64,000 nucleotides of DNA from Paenibacillus riograndensis SBR5 (GCF_000981585.1 NZ_LN831776.1:139001-203000); one strand, 5' to 3'; shown: positions 46,921 to 60,271, numbered from the stretch's first letter. Translations and numbers: made by a program. The notes: generated from the letters alone by a model not told the origin.

Positions 46921-48102
46921 ATGAACAAAAAAAGTGTCCGTGATGTAGAAGTAAAAGGCAAACGCGTATTCGTGCGTGTCGATTTCAACGTGCCAGTGGA
47001 AGACGGAAAGATCACTGATGATACCCGTATCCGCGAAACCCTTCCAACGATTAAATACCTGATTGAGAACGGTGCAAAGGTCATTCTGGCCAGTCACATG
47101 GGCCGTCCTAAAGGCCAATTCGTAGATTCCATGCGCCTTACTGTTGCTGCTGTGCGTCTGTCCGAGCTGCTCGGCAAACCGGTGGCTAAGGCTGATGAAG
47201 CAATCGGCGAAGCCGTAAAAGCAAAAATCGCTGAACTGAAAGACGGCGATGTGCTTGTGCTTGAGAATGTCCGTTTCTATCCGGGCGAAGAAAAGAACGA
47301 TCCTGAACTGGCTAAGCAGTTCGCAGAACTGGCTGACCTGTTCGTTAATGATGCATTCGGCGCGGCTCACCGTGCACATGCTTCCACAGAAGGCATCGCT
47401 CACTTCCTGCCGGCTGTATCGGGCCTGCTGATGGAGAAAGAACTGAATGTTCTGGGCAAAGCTCTTTCCAATCCGGAACGCCCTTTCACTGCCATCATCG
47501 GCGGCTCTAAAGTGAAAGACAAAATTGACGTTATCGACAACCTGCTGACTCTGGCTGACAACGTTCTGATCGGCGGCGGTCTGTCCTACACGTTCACCAA
47601 AGCTCAAGGCTACGAAATCGGAAACTCGCTGGTAGACAACGATAAGATTGATGCGGCTCTCGGATTTATCGAGAAGGCCAAAAAACTGGGCAAAAACTTC
47701 GTGCTTCCGGTTGACGTTGTTGTAGCTGACAAGTTCGGTGCGGATGCCAACACCAAAGTGGTTGATGTAACGGATATCCCGGCTGGCTGGGAAGGTCTGG
47801 ACATCGGTCCTAAAACTCGTGAAATTTATGCCGACATCATCAAAAACTCCAAACTGGTGGTTTGGAACGGACCGATGGGCGTATTCGAAATCGATATTTT
47901 TGCCGAAGGTACACTCGCTGTAGCCAAGGCTTGCGCGACTACAGAAGGCTACACTGTAATTGGCGGCGGAGATTCCGCAGCAGCAGCAGAGAAATTCCAC
48001 CTGGCTGACCAAATGGATCATATCTCCACTGGCGGCGGCGCATCACTCGAGTTCATGGAAGGCAAAGCGCTCCCTGGCGTAGAAGCACTGAACGACAAGT
48101 AA
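46921..48102 (+). CDS. pgk: phosphoglycerate kinase
   Basis: Transfers phosphate from 1,3-bisphosphoglycerate to ADP. 393 residues from ATG 46921 (TGGAGG upstream). Substrate motif RVDFNVP near 19-25, SHMGRPKG near 58-65, and the nucleotide-binding [12 protein letters not shown] near 348-359 with GGGASLEF near 370. Highly optimised codons. Third in the glycolytic operon. Confidence 0.97.
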   Translation: MNKKSVRDVEVKGKRVFVRVDFNVPVEDGKITDDTRIRETLPTIKYLIENGAKVILASHMGRPKGQFVDSMRLTVAAVRLSELLGKPVAKADEAIGEAVKAKIAELKDGDVLVLENVRFYPGEEKNDPELAKQFAELADLFVNDAFGAAHRAHASTEGIAHFLPAVSGLLMEKELNVLGKALSNPERPFTAIIGGSKVKDKIDVIDNLLTLADNVLIGGGLSYTFTKAQGYEIGNSLVDNDKIDAALGFIEKAKKLGKNFVLPVDVVVADKFGADANTKVVDVTDIPAGWEGLDIGPKTREIYADIIKNSKLVVWNGPMGVFEIDIFAEGTLAVAKACATTEGYTVIGGGDSAAAAEKFHLADQMDHISTGGGASLEFMEGKALPGVEALNDK

Positions 48103-48891
<789 letters not shown>

Positions 48892-48893
48892 GG

Positions 48894-51772
<2,879 letters not shown>

Positions 51773-51794
51773 TTGCTTTTGAGCTAAGTTTTCT

Positions 51795-51828
51795 AAAGAG
51801 TCTGCCGTATCGGCAGGCTCTTTTTTTG
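51795..51828 (+). terminator. terminator of the glycolytic operon
   Basis: The stem agagtctgccg / cggcaggctct with a tat loop is followed by T7. Confidence 0.9.
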
Positions 51829-51885
51829 CATCCTCTACTCTGAAAAGGTATTCTATAATTGTGGATAAATGGAAGGAGTGGGATG

Positions 51886-52149
51886 ATGAACGCAATTATA
51901 TCCGGCATAGGGGTGGGAATGCTCCTGGTGCTGATCAGCTGGTTGCTGTCACGAAGGGGAGGCCAGATGAAGGGCTTCATCTTTTATCCAGGGCTGGTAG
52001 GGTTGATAGGCGGTGCAATTTTGCTGGTCTGCAGCTTTTCCGTAATTGGAGGGTGGGAGGGAATGGGGTATGCCTTCTTTTCCGTGCCTGTGATTGTGAT
52101 CTCCATGCTGCTATTGCTGTTTCTGGGCTCGTTCAGGAGACAAACCTAA
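51886..52149 (+). CDS. small integral membrane protein, YesK-like
   Basis: 87 residues from ATG 51886, 8 bases after AAGGAG (ATG 51883 is also possible). Three hydrophobic segments (about 3-22, 31-50, 58-80) with RRGGQ and FRRQT at the ends. GGWEGMGYAFFSVPVIVIS recalls the YesK-like family of Bacillus; that assignment is tentative and the function is unknown. Confidence 0.65.
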   Translation: MNAIISGIGVGMLLVLISWLLSRRGGQMKGFIFYPGLVGLIGGAILLVCSFSVIGGWEGMGYAFFSVPVIVISMLLLLFLGSFRRQT

Positions 52150-52291
52150 GAAATCGCTAAAGTTATAAGGAGAACCCGATTTGTACAGTTGTATTCGTAT
52201 CATGGCTATGATAAAATTAAAATGCTGTTTATGAAACGTAAAACCTAAATTAGCATAGATAGTGATGCTTGGACGTAGGAGGTGGAAGTGA

Positions 52292-52525
52292 ATGGATATC
52301 TTTTTGAAAGTATTGCTCCTGATTTTTTCCGTCGGTCTAATTGCGGTCGTTCTTCTGCAGAAAGGGAAAAGCGCAGGTCTTTCCGGTGCCATCTCCGGCG
52401 GTGCTGAGCATCTCTTTGGTAAGACAAAAGCACGTGGTATGGAACTCGTACTGCAGCGTGTAACAGTTGGACTGGCAGCAGGATTTTTTATTATGTCAAT
52501 TCTGGTGGCTGTCCTTGTTGACTAG
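52292..52525 (+). CDS. secG: preprotein translocase subunit SecG
   Basis: Small membrane subunit of the SecYEG channel that speeds protein export. 77 residues: a transmembrane helix at 3-22, the conserved VLLQKGKSAGLSGAISGG near 20-37, and a second helix at 55-76. ATG 52292 with AGGAGGTGG upstream. The secG-rnr-smpB-ssrA order is conserved in Bacillales. Confidence 0.93.
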   Translation: MDIFLKVLLLIFSVGLIAVVLLQKGKSAGLSGAISGGAEHLFGKTKARGMELVLQRVTVGLAAGFFIMSILVAVLVD

Positions 52526-52533
52526 ATAACGTA

Positions 52534-52582
52534 CATTAAGCCTTTGCTCTGTTCTGAATGGAATGGGGCAGGGGCTTTTTTG
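52534..52582 (+). terminator. terminator after secG
   Basis: The stem aagcctttgctc / gggcaggggctt, with G-U pairs, is followed by TTTTTTG. Confidence 0.75.
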
Positions 52583-52767
52583 TTGCGGATAATTAAATTT
52601 GTGTTTCCGTTAACCTGCGGCTGATCATTACAGGGATGCCTGGGATTAATTTCGTGTATACTAGGGTATGAGTATGTATAGGTAAAATTTACTGGAATAC
52701 ACACAGGCATTGTAGGACAAGACATACATATATGCCAGCGGCATACGAAATGCTGCGGAGGGCCGAG

Positions 52768-55626
52768 GTGACGAAGTTGATAACACAGGAACAATTACTG
52801 GATTTTATGCGGGAGACCGCTTATAAGCCGCTCACTTATGACGAACTGGTGAGTCATTTCGCATTAGAGGACAGCGAGTCGTTCAAAGCGTTTGAGGAAT
52901 TGCTGCTTGCACTTGAGCAGGATGGAAGAATGATACTGACCCGGAATGCCCGCTACGGGGTACCGGAACGGATGGATTTGGTGCGCGGACGTGTACAGGC
53001 TCATGCGAAGGGGTTTGCTTTTCTGATTCCCGATGACCGCGATCATCCTGATATTTATATGAATGCCAATGATCTGAAGGGTGCGATGAACGGTGATATC
53101 GTGCTGGTGCGCATTACCTCGCGAAGCCCGTCCGGCGGGCGTATGGAAGGCGAAGTTGTGCGGATCGTTAAAAGAGGGGTGCTGCAGACTGTAGGTGTGT
53201 TCCAAAGCCTGGAGAACTATGGTTTTGTGCTGCCTGATGATAAGCGGATTAACCGGGATATTTTTATTCCAAAGCAATCCTTCAAGGGTGCAGTTGACGG
53301 GGAAAAAGTCGTTGTCCGCATTGTAAATTACCCGGAAGGCCGGGCTGCGGCAGAGGGGGAAATCATTGAGATCCTGGGCCATAAAGATGACCCGGGTGTG
53401 GATATTCTGTCGGTGATCCGGAAGCATCAGCTCCCGGAGGCTTTTCCGGCTGAAGTGATGCGTGAAGCGGAGCAGGCTCCTGATTCCATTACGGAGGAAG
53501 AAATTATCCAGCAGGGCCGCCGCGATCTGCGCGGGCTGAACATTGTCACCATCGACGGTGCGGACGCCAAGGATCTGGATGATGCCGTGAATGTATCGCG
53601 TCTGGAGAACGGCCACTACAAGCTGGGCGTGCATATTGCGGACGTCGGTTATTATGTGCGTGAAGGGTCTGAGCTGGATAAGGAAGCTTTTGACCGCGGG
53701 TGCAGCGTGTATCTGGTGGACCGGGTTATCCCCATGCTGCCGCATCGTTTGTCGAACGGCATCTGCAGCTTGAATCCCAAGGTGGACCGGCTAACGATGT
53801 CCTGTGAGATGGAATTCGACGAGCATATGAAGGTCGTGAAGCATGATGTCTTTACGAGCGTTATCCGTACGAAGGAAAGAATGACCTACTCGGATGTCCG
53901 CAAAATCGTTGAAGACGAAGATCCCGAGCTGCTGGAGCGTTATAGTCCACTGATTGAGGATTTCCGCCTGATGAAAGAGCTGGCGATGAAGCTGCGTGGT
54001 GCGCGGATGCGCCGAGGTGCAGTTGATTTCGACTTCGAAGAGAGCAAGATTATCGTCGATGAGAACGGCAAGGCGATAGATATCGTGAAACGCGAGCGTT
54101 CCGTGGCTGAGCAGATTATCGAGGAGTTCATGCTGGCGGCGAACGAAACGGTTGCAGAGCATTTCCACTGGCTGAAGGTGCCGTTCCTGTACCGGATTCA
54201 CGAAGATCCGGACCCGGAGAAGCTGCAGAACTTCATGGCTTTTGCGGCGAACTTTGGCTATCATGTCAAAGGCCGGGGCAATTCGGTGCATCCGCGCGCG
54301 CTGCAGGATCTGCTGGAGCAGATTCAGGGGACGAAGGAACAGACCGTCATCAGTACCATGATGCTGCGCTCCATGAAGCAGGCGAAGTATGATGCTGAGA
54401 GCACAGGCCACTTCGGGCTGGCTGCGGAATTTTATTCCCATTTCACCTCGCCGATCCGGCGTTATCCCGACCTTGTGATTCACCGTGTCATGCGGGAGGT
54501 TATTGAGAACGGCGGAGCGCTGACGGAGAAACGCCATGAATATCTCGCCAGCCGGATGCCGGAGATCGCGCAGCAGTCCTCGGAACGCGAGCGTGTGGCG
54601 GTAGAGGCTGAACGGGATACGGAGCAGCTCAAGAAGGCTGAGTTCATGCAGGACAAGGTTGGCGAGGAATTCGACGCCATGGTCAGCAGCGTGACCAGCT
54701 TCGGGATGTTCATCGAGCTGGAAAATACCGTCGAAGGCTTAATCCGCCTCAGCGCGCTGAGCGATGATTATTACCACTTCGACGAAGCCCATATGGCGCT
54801 CATTGGCGAGCGCACCTCGAAGGTGTTCCGCATTGGCGACGAGGTGAAGATCCGTGTCGCCAAGGTCAACATGGACGACCATACGATTGACTTTGAGCTG
54901 GTCGACATGAAGCCGCGCGCGGCAGGTGAACACCGCAGCTTCGGCGGGCGTGGAGGCAAGGGTGGCCGTGCTGGCGGCGGCTTCGCCAAGCCGTTCGGCA
55001 GCAAAGCCGGCGGCAAGGGCCGCGCCGGCGGGAAAGGCAAGCCCGGCAGCGCAGCGGGCCGGGGGAAGGCCGGCGGCGCTGCACACGCCGGCAAGGGCAA
55101 GTCCGGCGCGGCAGCACGCGCCGGAGAAGCGCCCCGCGCAGCGGAGGAAGCCAGCGGCGGTGCGCCGGCTGGCGGCCGCGGCAAGCGCGGGGGCGGCGGC
55201 CCGGCAGAGGCAGCGCGCCGGGCCTTCGCGGCCGTGAACCGCGGCGAGGCTGGCGGTGCCGGCACGCCGCGGGAGCGGGACCGCAGCGGCGGGCGTGGCC
55301 GCGGCGGTGAGGCCGGAGGCAGTGCCGGGGGACGCGGCATCAGCTTCGGCTTCGGCTCCGGCAAGGGCGGCTATGGCGCCCCTGCCGGCGAGCAGATCAG
55401 CGAGCTGCGCGGCGTGGACGCCAGCACGCGGTTCCGCAGCCGCGAGGATCTCGGCAGCGGGGCAGCGGCCAACGGCGGCGGAGGCAAGAGCCGCCGCAAA
55501 AAGAATAAAAAGGGCGGCGTCTTCATCAGCCCTTCCGTAACGCCGGGCAACGTGGAGCGGAGCGACAAGAGCGGCAATCCTGAGGGCAGCGGCCGCCGCA
55601 AGAAGAAGAAAAAAACGCAAGAGTAA
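52768..55626 (+). CDS. rnr: ribonuclease R with a long Gly/Ala/Arg/Lys-rich tail
   Basis: A 3'-5' exoribonuclease that degrades structured RNA and helps in tmRNA quality control. About 952 residues from GTG 52768, which has GGAGGG 5 bases upstream; TTG 52777 is another option. Domains in order: HTH-like N-terminus (about 5-65), two cold-shock domains (70-225), RNB with the metal motif [13 protein letters not shown] (near 261-273), [12 protein letters not shown] near 560, and the S1 domain (about 630-715). From about 717 to the end is a low-complexity basic tail, far longer than the short Lys-rich tail of Bacillus RNase R, in DNA much richer in G and C. smpB and ssrA follow. Confidence 0.94.
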   Translation: MTKLITQEQLLDFMRETAYKPLTYDELVSHFALEDSESFKAFEELLLALEQDGRMILTRNARYGVPERMDLVRGRVQAHAKGFAFLIPDDRDHPDIYMNANDLKGAMNGDIVLVRITSRSPSGGRMEGEVVRIVKRGVLQTVGVFQSLENYGFVLPDDKRINRDIFIPKQSFKGAVDGEKVVVRIVNYPEGRAAAEGEIIEILGHKDDPGVDILSVIRKHQLPEAFPAEVMREAEQAPDSITEEEIIQQGRRDLRGLNIVTIDGADAKDLDDAVNVSRLENGHYKLGVHIADVGYYVREGSELDKEAFDRGCSVYLVDRVIPMLPHRLSNGICSLNPKVDRLTMSCEMEFDEHMKVVKHDVFTSVIRTKERMTYSDVRKIVEDEDPELLERYSPLIEDFRLMKELAMKLRGARMRRGAVDFDFEESKIIVDENGKAIDIVKRERSVAEQIIEEFMLAANETVAEHFHWLKVPFLYRIHEDPDPEKLQNFMAFAANFGYHVKGRGNSVHPRALQDLLEQIQGTKEQTVISTMMLRSMKQAKYDAESTGHFGLAAEFYSHFTSPIRRYPDLVIHRVMREVIENGGALTEKRHEYLASRMPEIAQQSSERERVAVEAERDTEQLKKAEFMQDKVGEEFDAMVSSVTSFGMFIELENTVEGLIRLSALSDDYYHFDEAHMALIGERTSKVFRIGDEVKIRVAKVNMDDHTIDFELVDMKPRAAGEHRSFGGRGGKGGRAGGGFAKPFGSKAGGKGRAGGKGKPGSAAGRGKAGGAAHAGKGKSGAAARAGEAPRAAEEASGGAPAGGRGKRGGGGPAEAARRAFAAVNRGEAGGAGTPRERDRSGGRGRGGEAGGSAGGRGISFGFGSGKGGYGAPAGEQISELRGVDASTRFRSREDLGSGAAANGGGGKSRRKKNKKGGVFISPSVTPGNVERSDKSGNPEGSGRRKKKKKTQE

Positions 55627-55638
55627 ACGAGGTACAAT

Positions 55639-55679
55639 AAGAGGCGCTGCTTCCTGTGTGAGGGAGCAGCGCCTTTTTG
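55639..55679 (+). terminator. terminator after rnr
   Basis: The stem aggcgctgct / agcagcgcct with a loop of about 15 bases is followed by TTTT. Confidence 0.85.
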
Positions 55680-56351
55680 ACAGAGTTATAAATGTTTGAG
55701 GGAAGCGAAGATTCCCCTTATCTAAACAATTGGGGAATTATGATTTCCCCTTCTTGTGGATAAGATGTGTATAAAGTTGGGGATAAATAGATATGAATTT
55801 GAGCGAATTCACCCAAAAGGTCGGGAATTATTCGGATCGATCGCCTTTTCCCAACTAGCGCTGGTGAAGTAGCAGGCGAGCAGGGTTAGTTGGAAAAAGG
55901 GAACTTATTTCTCCCCAGAATCAACAATTGTGAGGTTTAAGTGGAAAAAGGAAACTTAATTTAGCCATATTCCTTCGTAAGGAGCGAAATGAGCTGAATT
56001 AGTGATCCTTTTTCCAACTTAGGCTGCGGAGACCGGGGTGTTCAAGCCAATTAGTGATCCTTTTTCCACTTGGCATTGCGGAGGATTCATAAAGGGTTCT
56101 CCAGGCAACGCTATACTGAAATCCAAATCGGCTACCTTATCCAGCCAAGGATTGCGTGGCCATGTTTGTTCCTAAATTAGCATGAGACGTCTGTGCCGCC
56201 ATACCAATCCCTCTATTATTGCAGAGATAGATGAGCTTCTGTTCGGTTCGGTGGTCATCCTTTCTTGCGTTAGCGTAAGCGCTTTTGGTACAATATAGAT
56301 CTGACGTTTGACTCTGTTCAAACGGGACATTCGATGCAAGGGGTGACTTTC
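55680..56351. repeat. repeat-bearing intergenic region before smpB
   Basis: 672 bases without a credible gene. It holds five copies of the TTGGAAAAAGnnnCnCTAATT motif also seen between hisA and hisF: direct at 55888-55910 and 55939-55962, inverted at 55996-56022 and 56049-56073, and a weak inverted copy at 55840-55858. The inverted copies could fold back on the direct ones. A TTGCGT/TACAAT pair 18 bases apart near 56267-56297 may be the smpB promoter. Confidence 0.7.
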
Positions 56352-56831
56352 ATGGGTAAAAAAGCAGACGGGAAAGTGCTCGCCCAGAACAAAAAGGCTT
56401 CCCATGATTATTTTATCGAGGACACTTATGAAGCGGGCTTGGTGCTGACCGGCACTGAAATCAAGTCGCTGCGTAACGGCCGCGCTAACATTGGCGACGC
56501 GTTTGCCACCATTCGGAACGGCGAAATTCATGTGCACAATATGCATATCAGCCCTTTTGAACAGGGGAACCGCAATAATCCTTCTGATCCGACGCGCACA
56601 CGCAAGCTGCTGATGCATAAGGTGCAGATTCACAAGCTGCTCGGCCAGTCCAAGCAGGAAGGCTATTCGATAGTGCCGCTGAAGATCTATGTGCGCAATG
56701 GCTATGCGAAGCTGCTGATCGGCCTGGGTAAAGGGAAGAAGCAATATGACAAACGCGATACCGCCGCCAAAAAAGACGCTCAACGCGACATCCAGCGTGC
56801 GCTGCGCGAGAAGCAAAAGATCGCCAGATAA
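56352..56831 (+). CDS. smpB: SsrA-binding protein
   Basis: Binds tmRNA and brings it to stalled ribosomes. 159 residues from ATG 56352, placed after AAGGGGTGA. Conserved pieces are [20 protein letters not shown] near 9-28, [18 protein letters not shown] near 33-50, and the basic C-terminal tail with [20 protein letters not shown]. It lies 190 bases before its RNA partner ssrA. Confidence 0.96.
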   Translation: MGKKADGKVLAQNKKASHDYFIEDTYEAGLVLTGTEIKSLRNGRANIGDAFATIRNGEIHVHNMHISPFEQGNRNNPSDPTRTRKLLMHKVQIHKLLGQSKQEGYSIVPLKIYVRNGYAKLLIGLGKGKKQYDKRDTAAKKDAQRDIQRALREKQKIAR

Positions 56832-57021
56832 GCCGATTACCCGGCTCTTCCTGCCGTTCCAGATCTGCCCTTCAATTCCTTTAACCTACGTGTTAAAGTG
56901 TTGATAAATGTGCTATACTGTGTAAGTAAGATTTTTGCTTCGTGACAGTCCTCTGGGACAGAGGCTGTCTGGATCTCTCTTGCTGGAAGATCCGCTGATC
57001 CGAAGCGCCCTTTTCTAATGA

Positions 57022-57383
57022 GGGGCCGTTCTTGGATTCGACGGGGGTAGTTCGAGCATGAGCAGCGAGTAGTGGGGACGCGTCCGCTTCATCAACGCTA
57101 AAGCCTATTAAACGGCAAACAACAAAACAACTACGCTTTTGCAGCTTAATAACCTGTGAGCGTGCTTCTACCCTGCATCGCCCATGTGACAGGGATAGGG
57201 GCTAACAAGTAGTGGGATACGCTGTCTGGTCTCCGCCTGGGGTCAGCAGAAGAAGATAATCAGGCTGACCCAACGTATAGCCGGTTACGGGGCGATACTC
57301 GGGTGACATCAAAACTGTAACTACACTCGTAGAAGCTTATGTGCCGTTATCTTCGGACAGGGGTTCGACTCCCCTCGGCTCCA
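57022..57383 (+). ncRNA. ssrA: transfer-messenger RNA (tmRNA)
   Basis: Rescues stalled ribosomes and tags the broken protein. 362 nt. The tRNA-like ends pair as ggggccg / cggctcc with discriminator A; CCA is not encoded. The 5' part has the conserved ttggattcgacggggg. The tag frame reads ...N-G-K-Q-Q-N-N-Y-A-F-A-A followed by two TAA codons (about 57112-57151); I cannot fix the resume codon by eye. The T arm is ggggttcgactcccc. The 3' end is the integration site of the prophage that begins here, and the gene remains complete. Confidence 0.95.
57347..57383. other. probable left attachment site (attL) in ssrA
   Basis: The 37 bases at the ssrA 3' end also encode the last codons of the leftward recombinase gene. 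A recombinase gene ending inside the tRNA-like part of ssrA marks the junction of an inserted element. The matching attR would lie beyond 64000. Confidence 0.6.
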
Positions 57384-58891
57384 TTGGTGAAAACCCTGTA
57401 CGTGATTTCAGCTTCAAAGCGATTAATATCGCTAGAAGGTTGGATTACTACACGGTCAACGTATTCCTGAAGAACCTGCTTCTTTTCGTCTTCATTGCCG
57501 GAAAGGAGGAGGTTCTTTTTCATTTCAATGATGGACCGAATTTGGGTATCATCAAGAACGGCTACGCGCTGCATGACTTCAGCTCGATCCAACTCATACT
57601 CCAAAGCTTCCTTGCGCTGCTCGGCCTGTTTAATATTTTCTATGACCGTTTTTATGCCGGCACCAAGCGCTTCAATCCAATTCTTTAATTTGCCTTCAAG
57701 TTCAGCCAGTTCACGCTTAATAGGTTCGATGTCATTTACAGATTGTTGCTTCTCCTTCTGGTAGAGTTCCTGCACTTTGTCGATTATCTCTTGTATGCCT
57801 TCACCGGAAAAACATACTTCAATCAATCGCTGGATAACCATAGCTTCAATGTCATCTTTGCGCACACTCGTATTCCCGCACTTATCCTGGCATTTGTAGT
57901 AGGTCAGAACGGTGCCTTCGCTGCTTTTTTTGTTAGTATAAGAGTTTCCAGAATATAACGCCCCGCAAGCTCCGCAATAAATCTTACCTGTCAGTAGGTA
58001 ATTCACTTTGGCTTTCATCCTCCCTGGCTTTCTTTTCCGATCCTGCAGTTTCCGGTATACTCGATCCCATTGCTCTGACGATATGATAGCTGGTATTCTG
58101 CCTTCATGCAGTACCTGTTCTTCTTGTGGCTTTTTATTATTGGTATTCCGTTTCCCATCTTCATCCTTCGGAGCTGAAACGTCATAAGTATAATCGCCCT
58201 TATATTTTCGGTTGTGCCCCCAGGTGGCAAAACTGCTGCTGGTGAAAGAACGGTCGTTTAGGGTTCTGTATCCTTTTTCATTTAATATTGCCGCAATCTG
58301 GTCATTGGATAAGTCTGCTTCAATACCATCAAAATATATTTGTACGGCCTTGTAAGTCTGCTCGTCTATCTCCAGCATACGGGTTACGGGATTGACTTTC
58401 AAGCCGTATGGGGGCCGTCCGCCGGTATGCGTCCCCTGCTCGGCATTCTCGCGCAAGCCCTTACGAACTTCTCGGGAAAGGTTGAGAGAGTAGTATTCGG
58501 CCATACCCTCTAGAACCGATTCCAGTATGACCGATTCCGGGGAATTGTCCAAGTGTTCCAGGACCGATTCAACCCGGACACCGTTCCGTTTCAGGACCCG
58601 TTTATAATGTGCAGAATCGTAGCGATTCCGTGCGAAGCGATCCAGTTTATGTACAATAACGACATCAAAAAGTTTTTTATTCGAATCTTCTATCATTCTC
58701 TGAAAGTTGGGACGTCTATCAGTTGTGGCAGTCTTCTCTTCGTCAGGGTAAGCGTTAACAAGTACATAACCCTTCTGCTGGCAATAAGCCTCTATAGCCC
58801 GCATTTGGGCCACAATGGACTCTTCACGTTGGTTGTCAGAACTGTATCGCGGGTAAGCAACGGCGCGAATTAATTTGTTGGTAGATGGCAT
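57347..58891 (-). CDS. large serine recombinase (phage integrase)
   Basis: Site-specific recombinase that inserts and excises the prophage. 514 residues from the ATG at 58891, fixed by AAGGAGG 6 bases upstream on the coding strand. The N-terminal resolvase domain (about 8-145) has the catalytic Ser in YPRYSSDNQ and HKLDRFARN. The recombinase domain (about 165-270) has GRPPYGLKV. A zinc ribbon CGACGALYSG...CQDKC lies near 310-350, followed by a coiled coil (about 375-455). The last 12 residues (ending GSRTPVRR) are read from the ssrA T arm. The repressor gene lies 23 bases upstream on the same strand. Confidence 0.93.
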   Translation of the reverse strand: MPSTNKLIRAVAYPRYSSDNQREESIVAQMRAIEAYCQQKGYVLVNAYPDEEKTATTDRRPNFQRMIEDSNKKLFDVVIVHKLDRFARNRYDSAHYKRVLKRNGVRVESVLEHLDNSPESVILESVLEGMAEYYSLNLSREVRKGLRENAEQGTHTGGRPPYGLKVNPVTRMLEIDEQTYKAVQIYFDGIEADLSNDQIAAILNEKGYRTLNDRSFTSSSFATWGHNRKYKGDYTYDVSAPKDEDGKRNTNNKKPQEEQVLHEGRIPAIISSEQWDRVYRKLQDRKRKPGRMKAKVNYLLTGKIYCGACGALYSGNSYTNKKSSEGTVLTYYKCQDKCGNTSVRKDDIEAMVIQRLIEVCFSGEGIQEIIDKVQELYQKEKQQSVNDIEPIKRELAELEGKLKNWIEALGAGIKTVIENIKQAEQRKEALEYELDRAEVMQRVAVLDDTQIRSIIEMKKNLLLSGNEDEKKQVLQEYVDRVVIQPSSDINRFEAEITYRVFTNGAEGSRTPVRR

Positions 58892-58914
58892 AGATATCCT
58901 CCTTAAAGCGCCAC

Positions 58915-59514
58915 TCACTTTTCGGTATTGTGATCCCTTTTCATCCTTAAAAACTCCTTAAACCGTTTTAATTCCTCAAGCTCTTTATCTGTCCAATCTT
59001 CTTCGTCAATGTTAGGTTTATTGATCTGTACAGTTTCTTCCTCATGTTTCAAATAATCTAGGTAAGCATTTATGTCACCTTTATAGTATTGGGTGATAGC
59101 GCCTTCGTACATTTCATATTTAATTAAAAATTCCTGGACTGTCATCCCCAAGTACCTGGTGATATTTCCTAGTAATTCAGAGGTTAAAGGAATCTTATTA
59201 TTTTCTATTTGAGAAAGGGATTCCGGTGAAATCTGAATTGCAGTAGATAAGTCTTCCAAGGATACGTTTTGAGCTTCTCTTTCATCCTCAATATAACTGC
59301 CCAGATCATAGATATGTCCCCACCCTACAAGATCATCAATGGTTACTTTAAAATAACTGGCTACTTTTTGTAGTTTTTCTAGTGAGGGTGAACTTTTTAT
59401 CCAATTGTAAATTGTACCGTTGCCAAAGCCGAGTTCTTTTTCTAGCTTTGGAATCGTCGTGCCGTTTTTATAACAGAGATTTTTTATGTTATCAACTATT
59501 TCCACTCCATACAC
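58915..59514 (-). CDS. phage repressor with two XRE-type HTH domains
   Basis: A 199-residue putative lysogeny repressor. The first helix-turn-helix (about 5-65) has TTIPKLEKELGFGNGTIYNWIKS-like helices; a second, independent XRE-type domain (about 72-130) has SLEDLSTAIQISPESLSQIEN. The C-terminus is acidic and helical with no peptidase motif, so induction by RecA-type self-cleavage is unlikely. It is co-oriented with the recombinase gene and divergent from the Cro-like gene. Likely targets are the GATTATAATC sites in the divergent region. Confidence 0.82.
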   Translation of the reverse strand: MYGVEIVDNIKNLCYKNGTTIPKLEKELGFGNGTIYNWIKSSPSLEKLQKVASYFKVTIDDLVGWGHIYDLGSYIEDEREAQNVSLEDLSTAIQISPESLSQIENNKIPLTSELLGNITRYLGMTVQEFLIKYEMYEGAITQYYKGDINAYLDYLKHEEETVQINKPNIDEEDWTDKELEELKRFKEFLRMKRDHNTEK

Positions 59515-59524
59515 TCCTAAAATA

Positions 59525-59595
59525 GATAATAATCCAATGTAAAACTGATTATAATCTAATTGTTTATTGACCTACCGATTATAATCGGTTATTAT
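59525..59595. promoter_or_regulatory. divergent prophage control region with three operators and the rightward promoter
   Basis: Three related palindromes: GATAATAATC (59525-59534, imperfect), GATTATAATC (59547-59556) and GATTATAATC within accgattataatcggt (59575-59589), spaced 22 and 30 bases. The rightward promoter is TTGACC (59567-59572), 17 bases, TATTAT (59590-59595), and the third operator fills its spacer. A repressor bound there would block rightward transcription. Confidence 0.7.
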
Positions 59596-59782
59596 TACAT
59601 CAACAGCTTAATTGATGGCAAAAAAGGCAACAAAAAACCAGAGGGATAGTATCCCACATTTAAAAATCGTTCCCCAACGACGTTTATTTGGTTATGCCTT
59701 CCTAACGATAATAGAATATTTTCGGTCAGGAGTCAACAATTTAGCTGATTTTTTACAAATTTTTACGAAGGAGGTCGAGAAT

Positions 59783-59986
59783 ATGACGCATTATAGCGAG
59801 TTTGGAGCTGAGGCAAGAAAGGTCATGCTTCAGAAGAAAATCAAAATGAAAGATGTTGCAAGCGAGCTTGGCGTTTCTGTTACCTACGTTTCTGAAATTT
59901 TCAAAGGAACTCGTCCGGGAGAGAGACAGAAGCCATTAATCGCAAAGATGCTCGGTATGGAAAGCGAGGTTGTTCATGAAAGCTGA
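59783..59986 (+). CDS. Cro-like XRE-family regulator
   Basis: A 67-residue single-domain DNA-binding protein: ARKVMLQKKIKMKDVASELGVSVTYVSEIFKG is spread over residues 9-40 with the recognition helix SVTYVSEIFKG. ATG 59783 is set by AAGGAGG 9 bases upstream; upstream in-frame starts have no site. First gene of the rightward early operon, opposite the repressor. It overlaps the next small gene by 11 bases. Confidence 0.8.
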   Translation: MTHYSEFGAEARKVMLQKKIKMKDVASELGVSVTYVSEIFKGTRPGERQKPLIAKMLGMESEVVHES

Positions 59987-60110
59987 AATTAAAACGACCA
60001 TAAAGCTTATTCCTCATCCGGAGCCTCAGCGGTTAGTCGATATGTGGGCGCGGATCGTCGTGAACGAGATTCTGAAACAGGAAGCTGCCGAGAAAGGAGC
60101 TACCCCGTGA
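59976..60110 (+). CDS. small phage protein, 44 residues
   Basis: An ATG at 59976 inside the end of the Cro-like gene opens a 44-codon frame (start MKAEIKTTIKLIP, end EKGATP) whose TGA overlaps the GTG of the next gene. The chain of overlaps and the length of the frame support a real gene. Residues 20-40 look helical. Unknown function. Confidence 0.55.
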   Translation: MKAEIKTTIKLIPHPEPQRLVDMWARIVVNEILKQEAAEKGATP

Positions 60111-60271
60111 CTATTAACCAGCAAGCCGAATCAGCTGATCACGTGTGGCGCCGGCTGGAGCTTCGCCGCAGACGCTGGCAACTACTTAATGGCCGACTGA
60201 TTGTCGATGAGCCGGAAGCCGCGGTCTGGTGGTTGGATAAGGAAATCGCTGAAATGGAGGCAGGCCAGTGA
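60107..60271 (+). CDS. small phage protein, 54 residues
   Basis: From GTG 60107 (AAAGGAG upstream, GTGA overlap with the previous stop). A basic stretch WRRLELRRRRWQLLN near 14-28 is followed by an acidic C-terminus with AVWWLDKEIAEME. Probably one long helix pair. No family recognised. Its last codons overlap the next GTG start. Confidence 0.6.
   Translation: MTINQQAESADHVWRRLELRRRRWQLLNGRLIVDEPEAAVWWLDKEIAEMEAGQ

Noticed and set aside
45796..48021. A 741-codon open frame on the minus strand across gapA and pgk, with a similar 418-codon frame opposite eno (50477-51733)
   Set aside because: These are shadows of highly expressed genes with strong codon bias. They lack ribosome binding sites and resemble no protein I know, while the plus-strand frames encode clear glycolytic enzymes.
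54739..55620. Long minus-strand and alternative-frame ORFs opposite the rnr tail
   Set aside because: Low-complexity GC-rich DNA leaves all frames open. Only the rnr frame continues from a conserved enzyme.
59612..59782. An N-terminal extension of the Cro-like protein starting at TTG 59612 or ATG 59615
   Set aside because: No ribosome binding site is present there, while AAGGAGG correctly precedes ATG 59783, and the shorter protein matches the size of Cro-like regulators.
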